DNA of 64,000 nucleotides. It comes from Chenopodium formosanum (taxonomy: Eukaryota; Streptophyta; Magnoliopsida; Caryophyllales; Amaranthaceae). The stretch lies in assembly GCA_024500155.1 (NCBI GenBank), contig CM044879.1:5843501-5907500 (forward strand). The letters are read 5' to 3'. The notes below the pieces were generated by a model. That model was not told the DNA's origin and did no database searches. It saw only the letters and a list, made by a program, of their open reading frames with translations. The translations under genes were made by a program, and so were the position numbers. Below are positions 45,621 to 57,606 of the stretch, one piece after another. Numbering within the stretch: position 1 is the stretch's first letter; each line of letters starts with the position of its first letter.

Positions 45621-46365
45621 TGTAGGAGTTTATAGGTACTATGCAGCGGAAATAATTTAAATCATATTCAATTAAGCAACTAATCCCAAGAATCACATGC
45701 ATAACACACAAGACACATAATCATACCTTTGAAGCGTGAATTTCACGAAGCTATTCGACAAGAAAATCAGGGAGAGAATAGAGCCCTAAGTGTTGCTCCT
45801 CTACTTAGTCCACGAGATTCGAACGAGTCGTCCACCAATACTAGATTGGTCGAGTGATTGAAGAAAACCGCGATCACCACCTTTTCGGACAACCGACCAC
45901 CACACGAACCACCACCACCACGAGACACCACCGTGCGCCGAGGAGGAGGAGAGAGCCGTGAGAGAGAGGAATATGAGAGGGGTTGGGTTTCGTGTTTGCT
46001 AATTCGGGTTTGATCAAAAGATCAGTAAATTGCATACTTGCAAACCTAGGCACCTAGTCTATTTATAATCTCAATATAATTAGACTAGGGCACGAAGCCC
46101 AAACTCCTTTTAATCCTCTATATGGCCGGCCACCTAGAGTGATGAGGCCTATGATGGGCCTCGTCCTCTAATGCTCGATCTAGCCCCTTTGTGTGACCTT
46201 ATAGGATCCGTCCAATTGGGTTTTGGCCTATTTTACTAGTCCAAAGATCGTAAGTACCTATAGCTATGGCAAAACGACGACCCAAATGTCCGGACTTAAT
46301 TATCTCCATAATTTGATCCAATTATATATCTAGTAATTGCACTCGACGAAAACATAACTCCTTCA
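45621..46365 (-). mobile_element. copia-type LTR (745 bp), minus orientation
   Basis: On the minus strand it starts TGAAGGAGTTATG directly after a polypurine tract AAGTGGGAGAT (46366-46376) and ends ACTCCTACA, so it is a 3' LTR with TG...CA ends and short inverted termini. 'AAGTGGGAGATT' before the LTR is a common copia 3' end. Internal sequence continues to the right (46366 upward). No second LTR is seen in the window. Confidence 0.7.
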
Positions 46366-47000
46366 ATCTCCCACTTCAAATTCCTTAAGTCAATACATGT
46401 GTCGATTTGATAATATGATTGCATCACATGTCGAGATCATATTAATCTACAAATCGTTACTTGAAAGTTGAGTTAGAATTACAAAACCAAATGATTACTG
46501 AGTAATGCATTTGAACGCGGCCACGTATTTTCTGAATTATTCCTCTTCAAGCGGCCATGACACATTTCCTGAGTTGGCACTTGTCCAAAGCTTGCTTGTA
46601 GGTATGGATTCCAACCATTCCAATAAGAAAATTTTAGAATCCACCATAATTTCAACAAACTGTTTGTTTTGATCCTAAGTAACCTACGATAGGTATGAGT
46701 GACAATAGAATTATTCTCTTCAACTCTTTGAAGCCTTTTATTCTCGTAGGACGGGAAGTCTCACTACTTGAATTAGCTTGCTTCGACACATGTTTTATCA
46801 AATTAGCTGATTTCATGCGCCTTCGTCTCTGATGTAGTGTTATCCACATCCATTTGTTGCTCGTTTCATCGAGATCTAACTTTACTCCCACTTGGCTTTG
46901 TAGGAAGGCATTTTTTTTCTATAAAGACACTATCGCGAGCAACAAACATTTTGTTTCTACGCAATTGTAGGAATAATACCTCTGATTTAGGGTCTTATTA
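46366..47000 (-). pseudogene. degenerate internal remnant of the copia element
   Basis: The minus strand at about 46960-46700 encodes pieces like RDSVFIEKKCLPTKPSGSKV and SSETSRPTRIKG, resembling the end of the copia integrase region and the linker before reverse transcriptase. Reverse transcriptase and RNase H are missing between this and the polypurine tract, so the internal region is deleted and frameshifted. Confidence 0.5.
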
Positions 47001-48164
47001 TGTCATCTTTGTAAACATTTTACATAGATTTTATAACCCTTGAATCCTATTAGAAAAGATAACTTTGGAACATTTCCAGTCCATATTATGAAATCTTTTT
47101 CTACTGCTTTGGTTAAGTTTCTATTTAGTATATTTGCAATTGTTGTTGTTCTAATGCATATCTCCAAAACGATATTTGTAAATCATTGAATCTTGGATCG
47201 AACCATGGCAAGCAAAGTTTGATTCCTGCTTTACATATACAATGTAATTGTAATGTTTCTGGATTGTGAACTAATTCAACAATTCCTTTAGATGATCATT
47301 TGTTTTTGAGTTAAATATTTATCACAACAATCATATTGTGGTGCTAAATTGTTTATCTCAAACTGATTTTACATTTCATTTTGGAATTTTGAACATTTCA
47401 ATGATTCCAGCTTTTATTTCGTTAAGTAATTATCAACATATTAACTTAAATCGTTAAAAAGAGCAATGAAATAGTTAAATCTCTTGCTAATTTTGAATTT
47501 ATGGTACACTCACATGAGTCACATCATATCATAATTTTCTTTAACCAAATTTATATCATAATCCAATATCGCCATATTAAACATGCATGATACATGCCGA
47601 TAAAGGTTACAATAAAATACATGTGACTTAAAACTTTAAAAGCCATGTCTATCATGAGGCTCAATACGCATCCCATATTAGTTATAATTATCCCATATTA
47701 GTTATTATTAGATTTGAATTATACTTGAGATAATTATATTTGAATTCATACTTACCCAATAACTCAAATTCAAAATGATTATTTTTATTAAACCACAAAT
47801 GCAACCAAAAAATTTAAAAATGTGAAAAAAAAGTCACGAACGACGTCGTTTCACATGAGTTCATCCTGAAAAAAAAAAAAAATTGCAGTAAAAATGAAGT
47901 AAACAGTGACACTTTTTCCATTAAATAAAGCCTCTGAAAATTTCCGCCTCTCCTGTTTGTCTCTTCCTCCATTTCAAAATTTTAAAGTTAGCTCTTCTTC
48001 CAAATCACACTAAAAGTGGAGCTTCCCCAATTTTTTAATTTTTTTTTCTTTTTTTTTTTTCAATTGATTTAAGTTTTCTCGTTGAATTTTTGCATTATAT
48101 ATTCAAGTAAAACAATCAATTTCATTCAATTTTTAAAAATTCTTTAAAAAAAACCCCTAAAAAA
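47001..48164. other. intergenic DNA and EHD1 leader
   Basis: No gene is seen. 47930-48164 is CT-rich, as in plant 5' leaders, and leads to the EHD1 ATG. A CACGAACGACGTCG stretch at about 47836 contains a GACGTC core (bZIP-type) of unknown relevance. Confidence 0.45.
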
Positions 48165-51069
48165 ATGGAGATAACTACTGGCCCAATTTCTACATGCTCT
48201 AAAGAACACCAGAAAATTTATCAGCTATGGTTTCCAGTTGCTGATTCAGGTATTTTTTTTTTCATCAATTTCCCCATTTTTTTATTTTTATTTTTGTTGT
48301 TTTTTGAATTTGGGTTTTGTTGTTTGAATTAATTTTATGAATTACTGTGTTTTTATTTATTTATTTTTTCTGGGTAGATGGAGATGGTCGTATTACTGGA
48401 AATGATGCAACCAAGTTTTTTTCCATGTCTAATTTGTCCCGATCTGACCTTAAGCAGGTAATTTTACACAATTTGTCGATTTTTTTTTTTTTTTTTTTTT
48501 TTTCTTTCAAATTATACGTTTTCTAGGGTTCTTATTTCAGCTGAAGTTTTCAGTTGAAATTTTATGTTTTAGTTTTGATGAATGGGTATTTTGAGTTTTG
48601 ATATTTGCTCAATTATTTAATTTTGAGAATTATAGTATTCTATTGCCTGTTTCATTTTGAGCATTTCACTAAAACTTTGTTAACAACCTCTAACTCACTA
48701 ACTGTATGGATTATGGAATGTTAAACTGTTTGATAATGGGATTGTTCCGAATTCGATGTAAGCCAATTGGTGGTGTTGTTTTGTTGTGTATTTACTCAAT
48801 ATTCATTCTCTTACTTTACTTGACTGGTGAATGTTTTAGTGATCAAAGAGTATTTTGATAGGAGTTGAGCTCAGTGAAGCTTGATTATGGTTCATGTTAA
48901 ATGATTATGTAATCTCCTACGAAATATTATCTTGTGTCATGAGCTGTGATGTTATGGCTTCTCCATAAAATTATCTCGGAAGATCATTCAGTTATTCCGA
49001 TCTTTGTATTCCAAATGCTGTAACGATGTGCTCACCTAGGGTGACAACATGACGTAGATGGGGAATTCTCAAGTTACCGTCTATTATACAATAGGTGTTA
49101 TAATTTTGTCAATCAACTTATTGTCTATTGAGTAGATGTTAATCAGCTCAATATGTAGGCTATAAAAGTTTTGGTGATCAACACATTTATTACTAAGCAT
49201 GAGTGGAAAGTGATTGCTTTTTGACATGGTTCTAACATATATCCTTTTTAAGGTATGGGCACTAGCAGATACCAAGAGACAAGGTTACTTGGGCTTTAAA
49301 GAATTTGTTGCTGCGATGCAGGTTGGTATATATTAGTTGAAGTCAATGCTTATTTTGTATAGCGTAGTTTAAGTCATAGGTGTAACTTATGGCACTATGT
49401 GAATTATTCACTGTTATAGTGAATATAGTGATTCGATATTCTTAGATGGAATGTTTTTTATTTTATCTTTACAGCTTATATCTTTGGCTCAAGCGGGAAA
49501 GGAGCTGACTTCTGATCTTCTGAGTAATGCAGGTAAGTGTCTAAGTGAATATTTTGTTTTTGCTCATTAAATTGCAGATTTAGCCTAAAAGTCATTGCAA
49601 AAAAGTTTTACCATTCTTTCCTACCTGTTTTGCTCAGCCACCCTCTCCCCTATTTTTGATATATCAAGTTGTTATGACTTTTGACATATTTTGTTAAGAA
49701 TTTAAATGGCTTTAATAAATGATTGCATTGTACATACCATTAAAATCTTGATTTTGTTGTATCATATCACATGTCAGACCATGTCTATATGTACTGATTG
49801 GTTTGCTTGCTTCAATTATTTTTTATACTAGTATTTTTTTATTTAAATAATGGGTTATGGGTGAATCTAATCGATAATACAAGCTCAAGATAGAATTTCC
49901 AACTTTTTTTTACTTCCTTAATGGTAGTGATTTCTTAGGCATGTTGCCTGCAGTTAGAACTTGTTTTTGTCATAATTTGTTATCCATTGCTCTTGTACTT
50001 AAAGTAAGCATTATGAACTGGACAACCTTCATACTTCTATTGTAGCAATATTTGCCTGATAAACTGCAAATTTGTATCCTGGTATCATACTTTATATTTC
50101 CATCATACGATTAATTAACTGTATTTTATTGGCGGTGATTTTTAGCTATGGAGGACATCCAACTCCCTATCATGGCAGGGCTGGATGCGCTACTTGCTGT
50201 GAGTATTATCTCTTAAAATTATAACTGATTTAACTCTATCTATTATCAATATATAGCTAATATGCTTGTTCTGTTATTAGAAGAAGAAGAAGACTACGAC
50301 AACATATGTTGAACCTGAAATAAATGGTTAGGCCTGCTCATTTGGCACAAGTTGTAAAAAGGCTCCATCTAAGTTATTACTAATCATTTTATTATTAATG
50401 TTGAAGGATCTCCTCAACAACAGTCACCACCTACATCGAATTGGTTCAGTTCAAAGCCCTCAAAGAAGGTAATGACATGCTTAGTTGTAGCAGAAATTTC
50501 ACTCATTTCTCTATATTTTCTGGTTTCAGTTGCTGTTTTTTGTTTCTCTGAGGAACTTGGAGCATGTATGCATGTGTCTTTTAAGAAAAGGCTTGCAACA
50601 ATGCATTTGCTACCATTTGTTTTCTTGTTATAATTTTCTATATTCTTCTTATTTCCTCGAATTACCCACAAGTGTTGTTTTGCAATGTGAGTGTGTGTTA
50701 TTCTTTTAAAATAGTATTTCCAGGAATGTCTTTTTAAATATTTAGCAGAATCATTAGAAATGAATCTTTGTAATAGACTTATAAGCTTATTTTCTTGGTA
50801 GGCAATTTTTGTTTTCTTTAGTAATATGATATACTTGTGGGTATTTTTAAAATTATGTACTACGTACATACTCCATATAAGAGTTATTGATTTTGATTGT
50901 TTCAGTGATGTTTTCCCCTCAATATTATCTTGTGCCAGATACCCCTTAGTGCAGTAACTTCCATAGTTGATGGTTTGAAGAGATTATACATTGAGAAGTT
51001 GAAGCCATTGGAGACTACCTACCGCTTTCATGACTTTGTTTCACCTCCACTGGTGAGTTAGAAGTCAGT

Positions 51070-51128
<59 letters not shown>

Positions 51129-53242
51129 TAAGCGGTGTGATTGTATGAATACAGTATTTATGCTGTTGAATTTGAAGTCAGTATTTTTTTTTTGCAGACA
51201 AACAGTGATTTTGATGCCAAACCGATGGTTATGCTATTGGGACAATATTCTACTGGGAAAACTACCTTCATAAAGCATTTGCTGAAATGTGAATATCCAG
51301 GTCATTTACGTTGCATACATGTGCATCCAGTTGTGTTCAGACCCATTATTTTCGGTTATCTGATGAACTATTTGCTGTCCGACTTTCAACAGGAGCTCAT
51401 ATTGGACCAGAGCCTACTACAGATCGTTTTGTTGTCGTCATGGTATTCTCCAGCTTGCATTATATTTTTTGTCGAGTCTGGATCCTGCAGATCAAAAGCA
51501 ATGTCCATTTCTTTCTTCTTCCTTTTGTTAACTAAGTTTTGTCATATGTTCAGTCTGGACCTGATGAGAGGAGCGTTCCTGGGAACACGATTGCTGTTCA
51601 AGCGGACATGCCATTCAGTGGTCTCACAAACTTTGGCGGGGCATTCTTATCAAAATTCCAGTGTTCGCAAATGCCACATCCTGTAAGGGATTAATCTACA
51701 GTTCATTTTTACTGTCAAGCAGTCGAGCTGTTAATTTGCGTCTTGCTAATTTAAAAAACTTTCATCTTTTTTATCAGCTGTTGGAGCACATAACTTTTGT
51801 TGACACACCCGGAGTTCTGTCTGGAGAGAAGCAGAGAACTCAGAGAAGCTATGACTTTACTGGAGTGATCTCATGGTTTGCTGCAAAGTGTGACCTTATC
51901 CTTTTGTTGTTTGATCCTCACAAACTTGACATAAGTGATGAGTTTAAGCGAGTAATTTCATCTCTGCGCGGTCATGATGACAAAATCCGTGTTGTTCTGA
52001 ATAAAGCTGACCAAGTCGATACCCAGCAGGTAAGATCTTTGATTTACAAATCCTTAGTCCTATAGGCTATGGATTTTTACTTATCTAAAATAACTTTTTA
52101 AAAAGGATTTAATGATTGTGGCCTATTTTATATATTGCAGTTAATGAGAGTATATGGTGCGTTGATGTGGTCGCTTGGGAAGGTCCTAAATACCCCTGAG
52201 GTCTCTCGTGTTTATATTGGGTAAGTATTGCCTTTTGGTTCTAACTTATTGGCTAATCAGATTTGCATGTTTATCTTATGTCTGAAATATCTTAATCCAT
52301 GGTAACAAACTGCTGGGTCCTTTGTATACTATATTACTACTGTTAATCATTGTTGCTTAGACTAGCTTTTGTCATTCATTTAACCGACTTTTCAGGCTTC
52401 AGCTCATGTCATTTACTCCCTCCTAGTGCTTAAAGCCTTAATTATATTTTCTTCAGAGCTGAGTCCTCTATATTTATTTATTCTCTTTCTTTTGGTGGTT
52501 TGAGGTTTTGTGACCTAAGCTTTAATATATAATTTAATGCAATTAAACATTGGAGATGTTAATATGTGCTAAATCAATATAATCAAGCCATGATTCATCT
52601 TTTTCAGTTCATTCAATGACAAGCCTATCGACGCTGAAGCAATTGGTCCAATGGGAAAGGATCTTTTTGAGAGAGAGCAGAATGACCTTCTTACTGATTT
52701 GAAGGACATTCCAAAGAAAGCTTGTGATAGACGAGTATGCCCCTTATTTTTTAAAAAAATTTTGCTCATATCTTTTCCCTCCTTGACCTGAGACTAATTT
52801 TACTGTCTTATCATACAGATAAATGAATTTGTGAAACGTGCTCGAGCAGCTAAGATTCACGCTTACATAATTAGTCACTTGAAGAAAGAGATGCCTTCGA
52901 TGATGGGGAAGGCTAAAGCTCAACAACGATTAATTGATAATCTTGAAGATGAATTTCTCAAGGTTTATATTCATTTCTGTATCTCTCTTTTTTGTCTTTT
53001 CTCATTTTTCCATTTCTATCCTCACATGCTATGTACGTTGAAACTTTGCGAAACAGGTTCAGAGGGAATTCCATTTGCCAGCAGGCGATTTTCCATATGT
53101 GGAGCATTTCAGGGAAGTTCTAGGTGGCTATAGTATTGACAAATTTGAAAAGTTGAAACCTAAGATGATTCAAGCTGTTGATGACATGCTTGGCTATGAT
53201 ATTCCAGAGTTACTCAAGAATTTTAGAAACCCATATGAGTAA
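48165..53242 (+). CDS. EHD1: EH domain-containing dynamin-like ATPase (EHD1)
   Basis: Sixteen GT-AG exons join in phase to 545 residues: 48165-48249, 48378-48457, 49253-49321, 49475-49532, 50146-50198, 50281-50326, 50407-50468, 50939-51052, 51198-51300, 51393-51442, 51554-51682, 51778-52029, 52141-52220, 52608-52734, 52819-52962 and 53057-53242. Plant EHDs carry the EH domain at the N-terminus: residues 12-85 include an EF-hand loop DSDGDGRITGND (27-38). The dynamin-type NTPase follows: P-loop GQYSTGKT (204-211), DTPG (292-295) and NKAD (358-361). A helical region with RINEFVKRARAAKIHAYIISHLKK and KAKAQQRLIDNLEDEF follows, then the C-terminal GYDIPELLKNFRNPYE. EHD proteins tubulate and cut membranes in endocytic recycling. 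Intron 8 has a 57-T run. The gene looks complete and conserved. Confidence 0.96.
51071..51127 (+). repeat. 57-nt poly(T) run in EHD1 intron 8
   Basis: An uninterrupted T run that starts 18 nt after the exon 8 donor and ends 70 nt before the exon 9 acceptor. Its exact length may be unreliable in any assembly. Confidence 0.9.
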
Positions 53243-53709
53243 ATTTGAACGAAACCCCAGAATCTGAACTTGATGGCTACGACGCGTAGCTTTTGTAGAT
53301 AGTTTTGTGGTATGCTTTTATTTAACTGTAATTCAATGGATTTTATATAAGAGGCAAGCCATGTTGCCATCTCCGGTGCCTATCAGGTGAATGTCCATTG
53401 CAACTGGGATAAATGAACAAACTGCTTGGTAATTTTGATGAAAATTATTTTTGGTATTCATATAAATGCTTGATTTTGAACCTCAATACTTATTTATAGA
53501 TGAATGTCCTTATTTTAGAACTAATCTGCCGGAGAAGTCCTTTTGCTTGTTGATGATATTGATCCATTTTTCAGGAAATACTATTTAAAAAATCTGCCAT
53601 TTGGTTCATACATTGAGATAATATAAACAAACAATTTAAGTTGTGCTTAACCAATATTATGATTTTACAAGATCTTTGGAAAGAGTATTAACATAGTTAT
53701 TCTCATTGC
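53243..53709. other. shared 3' region between convergent genes
   Basis: EHD1 (+) ends at 53242 and the receptor kinase (-) ends at 53710, so 467 bp hold both 3' UTRs. No other feature is seen. Confidence 0.6.
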
Positions 53710-56097
53710 TTAGATTATGTAGAAAATAGTTGGTTTTGGTGGTTCCATGATTTCCACAGTGCCTTCAAGCATTTTAGCAACCTTTCCCATGGATGGTCTC
53801 ATCTCCGGCCTCTCCTGAACGCACCACATTGCTGTCTTCACCATACGTTCAATCAATTTGAAGTGCGTCTTACCATCATAAGAGTGTTTAATTTGACGAT
53901 CTAGAATTTCCTCTATCCTCCTTTCTTCGATTGCCATTTCAAATGCCCAATGTGGCAAATACCATTCTTCACTTGCAACAGAGGAAGGTCCTTGAATTAG
54001 ATTCCTTGCCCCAGTCACAATTTCCAAAAGTACCATGCCAAAACTAAACACATCAACTTTGGAGGTGATTGAGTCATTTTTCACCCATTCAGGCGCTAGG
54101 TAGCCTCGTGTGCCACGAATCCTTGACTTGGTTACAATCTGCTCCTTCTTCTTCAGTTTAGACAGCCCAAAATCCGCTACCTTGGGGCAAAAGTCATCCC
54201 CTAAAAGTATATTCTCTGGCTTAATGTCACAATGTAAGACCCATTCTAAACACTCCTCATGCAGGTATGCAATTGCTCTTGCCACACCGAGGGCAATCCT
54301 ATACCTGATATTCCAATCAAGTATCGGCTTTTGCTTGACACCGGTCATTGCTGCTGTCTCATTTGTTTCGTCTCTTCCATCAGACACATCGTGACCTGAT
54401 CTAAAGAGATATTTATCGAGGGATCCATTAGGGACATGCTCGTAGACCAAAATCCTACGACCCTTCTCATTACAAAAGCCCCATAAACGAACCAAATTAA
54501 GATGGTGCATACGTGCTATGATAGTCACCTCACCCCAAAACTCGGCGTCACCTCCTAAGACATTTTTCAAGCACTTAACAGCCACCGGACGACCATCTTG
54601 CAACTTCCCTATGTAAACATCACTAAAACCACCCTTTCCTATGATGTTTTCCTCAGAGAAATCCTTTGTTGCTAATTTTATTTCAGCGTAGCTAAACCTT
54701 TTGGGCCCAGATGTGGGCAATAGCCCAAGCCCAAGTGTTTGGGCCATATCTCGGTACTTCACATACCTGTTCAAGAAGGCCCAAAACAAGAATCCTGCAC
54801 CAGCAATTTCAGTGGTAAAAAGGATAATTATGATTATTATATTTCGGGTCGTCCTATTGGACTCTGCAGAAGGATCCGGCAAACTAAATTGGACCGGGCA
54901 TGTAGTATCAAGTACTTTCGACATGCCCGTAAAGTTACTTGGATCGGTTTCCGAATAGTCTACCCTAAGATAGAAAGCCATCTCTGTACCCGGGGACCAA
55001 TACCCGTTCAAGAGTCTATCTAGTTGGAGCACACAATAGCCCAACCCATCAAACTTAAATCCGAACCCGAGGCATCTTTGATTTGCCCTACACTTAGACT
55101 TGCAATTAGCCAAGTTAAGTGTTTTTACACTAGTTTGATTCGACCCACCCGAGTAATTCACATAATCGAGCCTTAAAAACTTGGTTTTACCCATATCATC
55201 AATCGGATTCTTTCTCACACACGAGTCTGACCCAGTGCTCCGCCTATAACCCGGTGGGCACACACATTCGTAACCCGAAAAAGTTAACCCATCACTATAA
55301 CAAATATAACCCGGCCCACATAAACCATGTATTTGACAAATCTCAAGCACAGCAATCCAAACAGGAGCCCATGTGTGCTTATTCGGGTCATAACTAAAGA
55401 AACGAAGGTTTCCATCATCACCCAAGGTAAGTCTTCGGGTTCGGTTCTGCCCGAAATCCGCCAAAGTAATCGGGTTCCCACCATTTTGTTGGACTAGCCC
55501 ATCAACACCAAAACTCACAAATGGATTAGCGGCAGTCCAATACGCCGACCCGTTAAAAACCAAACTACTTGACCCGTTAAAGCTAAACTTCCCATTTCTA
55601 GAAACCAAAACGGTGCCATTTCCAAAAGTTTGATTCGGAAGAAAAGTATCAGTTGGGTGATCAAAACTTTGCCAAGAACCAAACACCAAATTCCCATCAT
55701 CCCTGAGAAACAATCCGGTGGAGTTCGAGTTCACTGAAGTTGGGGTTGACCATATTGTGGGCCCAGAAGAGCCGTTGGTTAGCCGAAGCTGACCATTAGA
55801 AGTGATGATCAAAGAAGCCGATGCTTGAACAGGGATATCCCAGTTGGCAGACCAAACTATGGTTTGATCAGATATGTTGTGGTACCAAATTGAGAATGTA
55901 AATAGGTTTGAAGAACCCGGGAAATGTCGAAAGCCGGCTGCGAAAGCCGAGCGAGGGGAGATAAGGGTTTTGTTCTGAGAAGGTTGCCATGGGAAGTTTG
56001 AGGTGTTGAAGGAGGAAAGGGATTGAGCAGAGGAAGATGGTGAAGATTTTAGAAGGTTAATTATTAGGAAATTAAGGAGAATTAATTGGAATTTCAT
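53710..56097 (-). CDS. G-type lectin S-receptor-like kinase (At1g34300-type)
   Basis: An intronless frame of 795 residues. Order: signal peptide (about 1-24), bulb-type lectin domain (about 27-150), EGF-like Cys cluster (254-293), PAN/apple domain (about 305-379), transmembrane segment (about 419-441), kinase (about 485-765). Kinase motifs: GKGGFSDV (487-494), Lys508, HCDIKPEN (622-629), DFG (642-644), APE (668-670). The residue before the catalytic Asp is Cys, so it is a non-RD kinase, a class often linked to immune receptors. The fifth position of the Gly loop is Ser-Asp (GFSDV) rather than the common GFGxV. Many N-glycosylation sites in the ectodomain. Ligand unknown. It faces away from the second lectin kinase at 59882. 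Confidence 0.93.
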   Translation of the reverse strand: MKFQLILLNFLIINLLKSSPSSSAQSLSSFNTSNFPWQPSQNKTLISPRSAFAAGFRHFPGSSNLFTFSIWYHNISDQTIVWSANWDIPVQASASLIITSNGQLRLTNGSSGPTIWSTPTSVNSNSTGLFLRDDGNLVFGSWQSFDHPTDTFLPNQTFGNGTVLVSRNGKFSFNGSSSLVFNGSAYWTAANPFVSFGVDGLVQQNGGNPITLADFGQNRTRRLTLGDDGNLRFFSYDPNKHTWAPVWIAVLEICQIHGLCGPGYICYSDGLTFSGYECVCPPGYRRSTGSDSCVRKNPIDDMGKTKFLRLDYVNYSGGSNQTSVKTLNLANCKSKCRANQRCLGFGFKFDGLGYCVLQLDRLLNGYWSPGTEMAFYLRVDYSETDPSNFTGMSKVLDTTCPVQFSLPDPSAESNRTTRNIIIIIILFTTEIAGAGFLFWAFLNRYVKYRDMAQTLGLGLLPTSGPKRFSYAEIKLATKDFSEENIIGKGGFSDVYIGKLQDGRPVAVKCLKNVLGGDAEFWGEVTIIARMHHLNLVRLWGFCNEKGRRILVYEHVPNGSLDKYLFRSGHDVSDGRDETNETAAMTGVKQKPILDWNIRYRIALGVARAIAYLHEECLEWVLHCDIKPENILLGDDFCPKVADFGLSKLKKKEQIVTKSRIRGTRGYLAPEWVKNDSITSKVDVFSFGMVLLEIVTGARNLIQGPSSVASEEWYLPHWAFEMAIEERRIEEILDRQIKHSYDGKTHFKLIERMVKTAMWCVQERPEMRPSMGKVAKMLEGTVEIMEPPKPTIFYII

Positions 56098-56343
56098 TTT
56101 TTTTTTTATTTTTTGGAGGGATTGTTTGGGATTTTGGAGGGGTTTGAGGTGTGAGTGGTTGAAGGTGTTTTAATGGCGGCTATCATTTGAATTATTGGTA
56201 TTTTTTTGACATTTGACAGATTGACCATTGACTTTTTTCAATAATGGCATAGGTTAAATTATTTATTGACAACTTGGTATTTATTAATTTGATATTAAGT
56301 TAAAAAAAAAGAGAATTTATAAGTTTAAGTTTAGACTATAGAG
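56098..56343 (-). other. upstream region of the minus-strand receptor kinase
   Basis: Only 246 bp separate the ATG (56097) from the hAT element. A minus-strand TATAAA-like string (complement of 'tttata' at about 56314-56319) is the only promoter-like motif seen. The element therefore sits close to or within the promoter. Confidence 0.35.
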
Positions 56344-57598
56344 TAGGGCTGGCAAACAGGTCGGGTCGGGTCGGGTTCAGGTTGACCTGTTTACTTAAAC
56401 GGGTTGGGACCCCTAACCTGAACCCGACCTGTTTACTTAAACAGGTCAGAAAATTCAACCTGAACCCGACCTGATTTTAAACGGGTTGACCTGAACCCGA
56501 CCTGCTTTGACCTGTTTTTTTTTTTTATATATATATATAAAATTGTAATTTGTTTAACCTGATATATAAACCTTTTAAAAAAATGAATATTTAAGCTTAA
56601 TCAACAATAAACAACATAAATTGCAAATTCAAAACAACCATATTGCCATTGCCACTTCAAAATCAAAGCAAAAGCAAGATCTGCCATATAACAATTAAAG
56701 TTTAAGCTAGGAAAAACTCATAAATATGTCCAAAATACTTCATAAAAGTTTCAACATCAACTAATTTAGAAAAACAAACTAAAAATTAAGTCTGAATCCC
56801 ATGGTAGCTGATGAACTTTGAGGTACTCTCTGGTGGAATTGGTGTATTGGCAGCTTCGACATTCACCTTCATTCAAAGAACATTATATAAATTATGAGAT
56901 ACCAACAGAAAATCACGACATTCCAAAGTTCCAACAGAAATTGAAGAAAAAAACTCATAAACATGAATTGAAGAAAAAAAAACGAACAAATCGCAATGAA
57001 TTGAAGAAAATCTGAAATAATAGAGCAACATATACCCTAAGGCCTAAACAGATCAAAACATTAAGTAAAAAAGAACGAAATTTACAAGTAAATTACCTTG
57101 AGATTGTTGAGATGAAGATTTACAAGCTTCGATCCGCAACTTTGATGGAGAAATGTTGAAAACGGTGAAAATGAGAGTGGAGAGATGAGAGAGATGAGAG
57201 AGAGAGAATGAGAGAGAATGAGTGAGAATGAGAAACAAAAAGCGGCGTGAGGTAAGTGAGAATGAGTTTTAGGTTTATTACTTTTACTCATTCATTTTAG
57301 TAGACTTACCTAGTTTATTAATTTGGGCTTGGCCCATATTTAAAATTTAGGCTTAAAGTTTAAGTTATGCGGGTTGGGTTCGGGTTGACCCGACCTGAAA
57401 CCAACCCAATTACTTAAGCGGGTTTAGGCGGGTTGGTTTCGGGTTGGGATTTCCAACCTGAACCCGACCTGTTTAACTTCAGGTCGGGTTCGGGTTGACC
57501 CAATTACACAAACGGGTTGAAAATCTGATGTAAAACCCATTTATTTCAGGTTGGGTTCGGGTCGGGTTGTCGGGTTGGGTCAGCTTTTGCCAGCCCTA
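56344..57598. mobile_element. non-autonomous hAT-type element, 1255 bp
   Basis: The element begins TAGGGCTGGCAAAC and ends TTTTGCCAGCCCTA (inverted), flanked by a perfect 8-bp duplication CTATAGAG (56336-56343 and 57599-57606), the hAT signature. Both subterminal regions are packed with CGGGT/ACCCG-type motifs ('gggtcgggttcgggttgacc' in many variants). The centre is AT-rich without a transposase; short ORFs there match nothing. It lies between two divergently transcribed lectin kinases. Confidence 0.9.
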
Positions 57599-57606
57599 CT
57601 ATAGAG

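Noticed and set aside
45484..45711. 75-codon minus-strand ORF crossing the LTR edge
   Set aside because: It spans the boundary of the copia LTR and flanking DNA, so it is not a gene.
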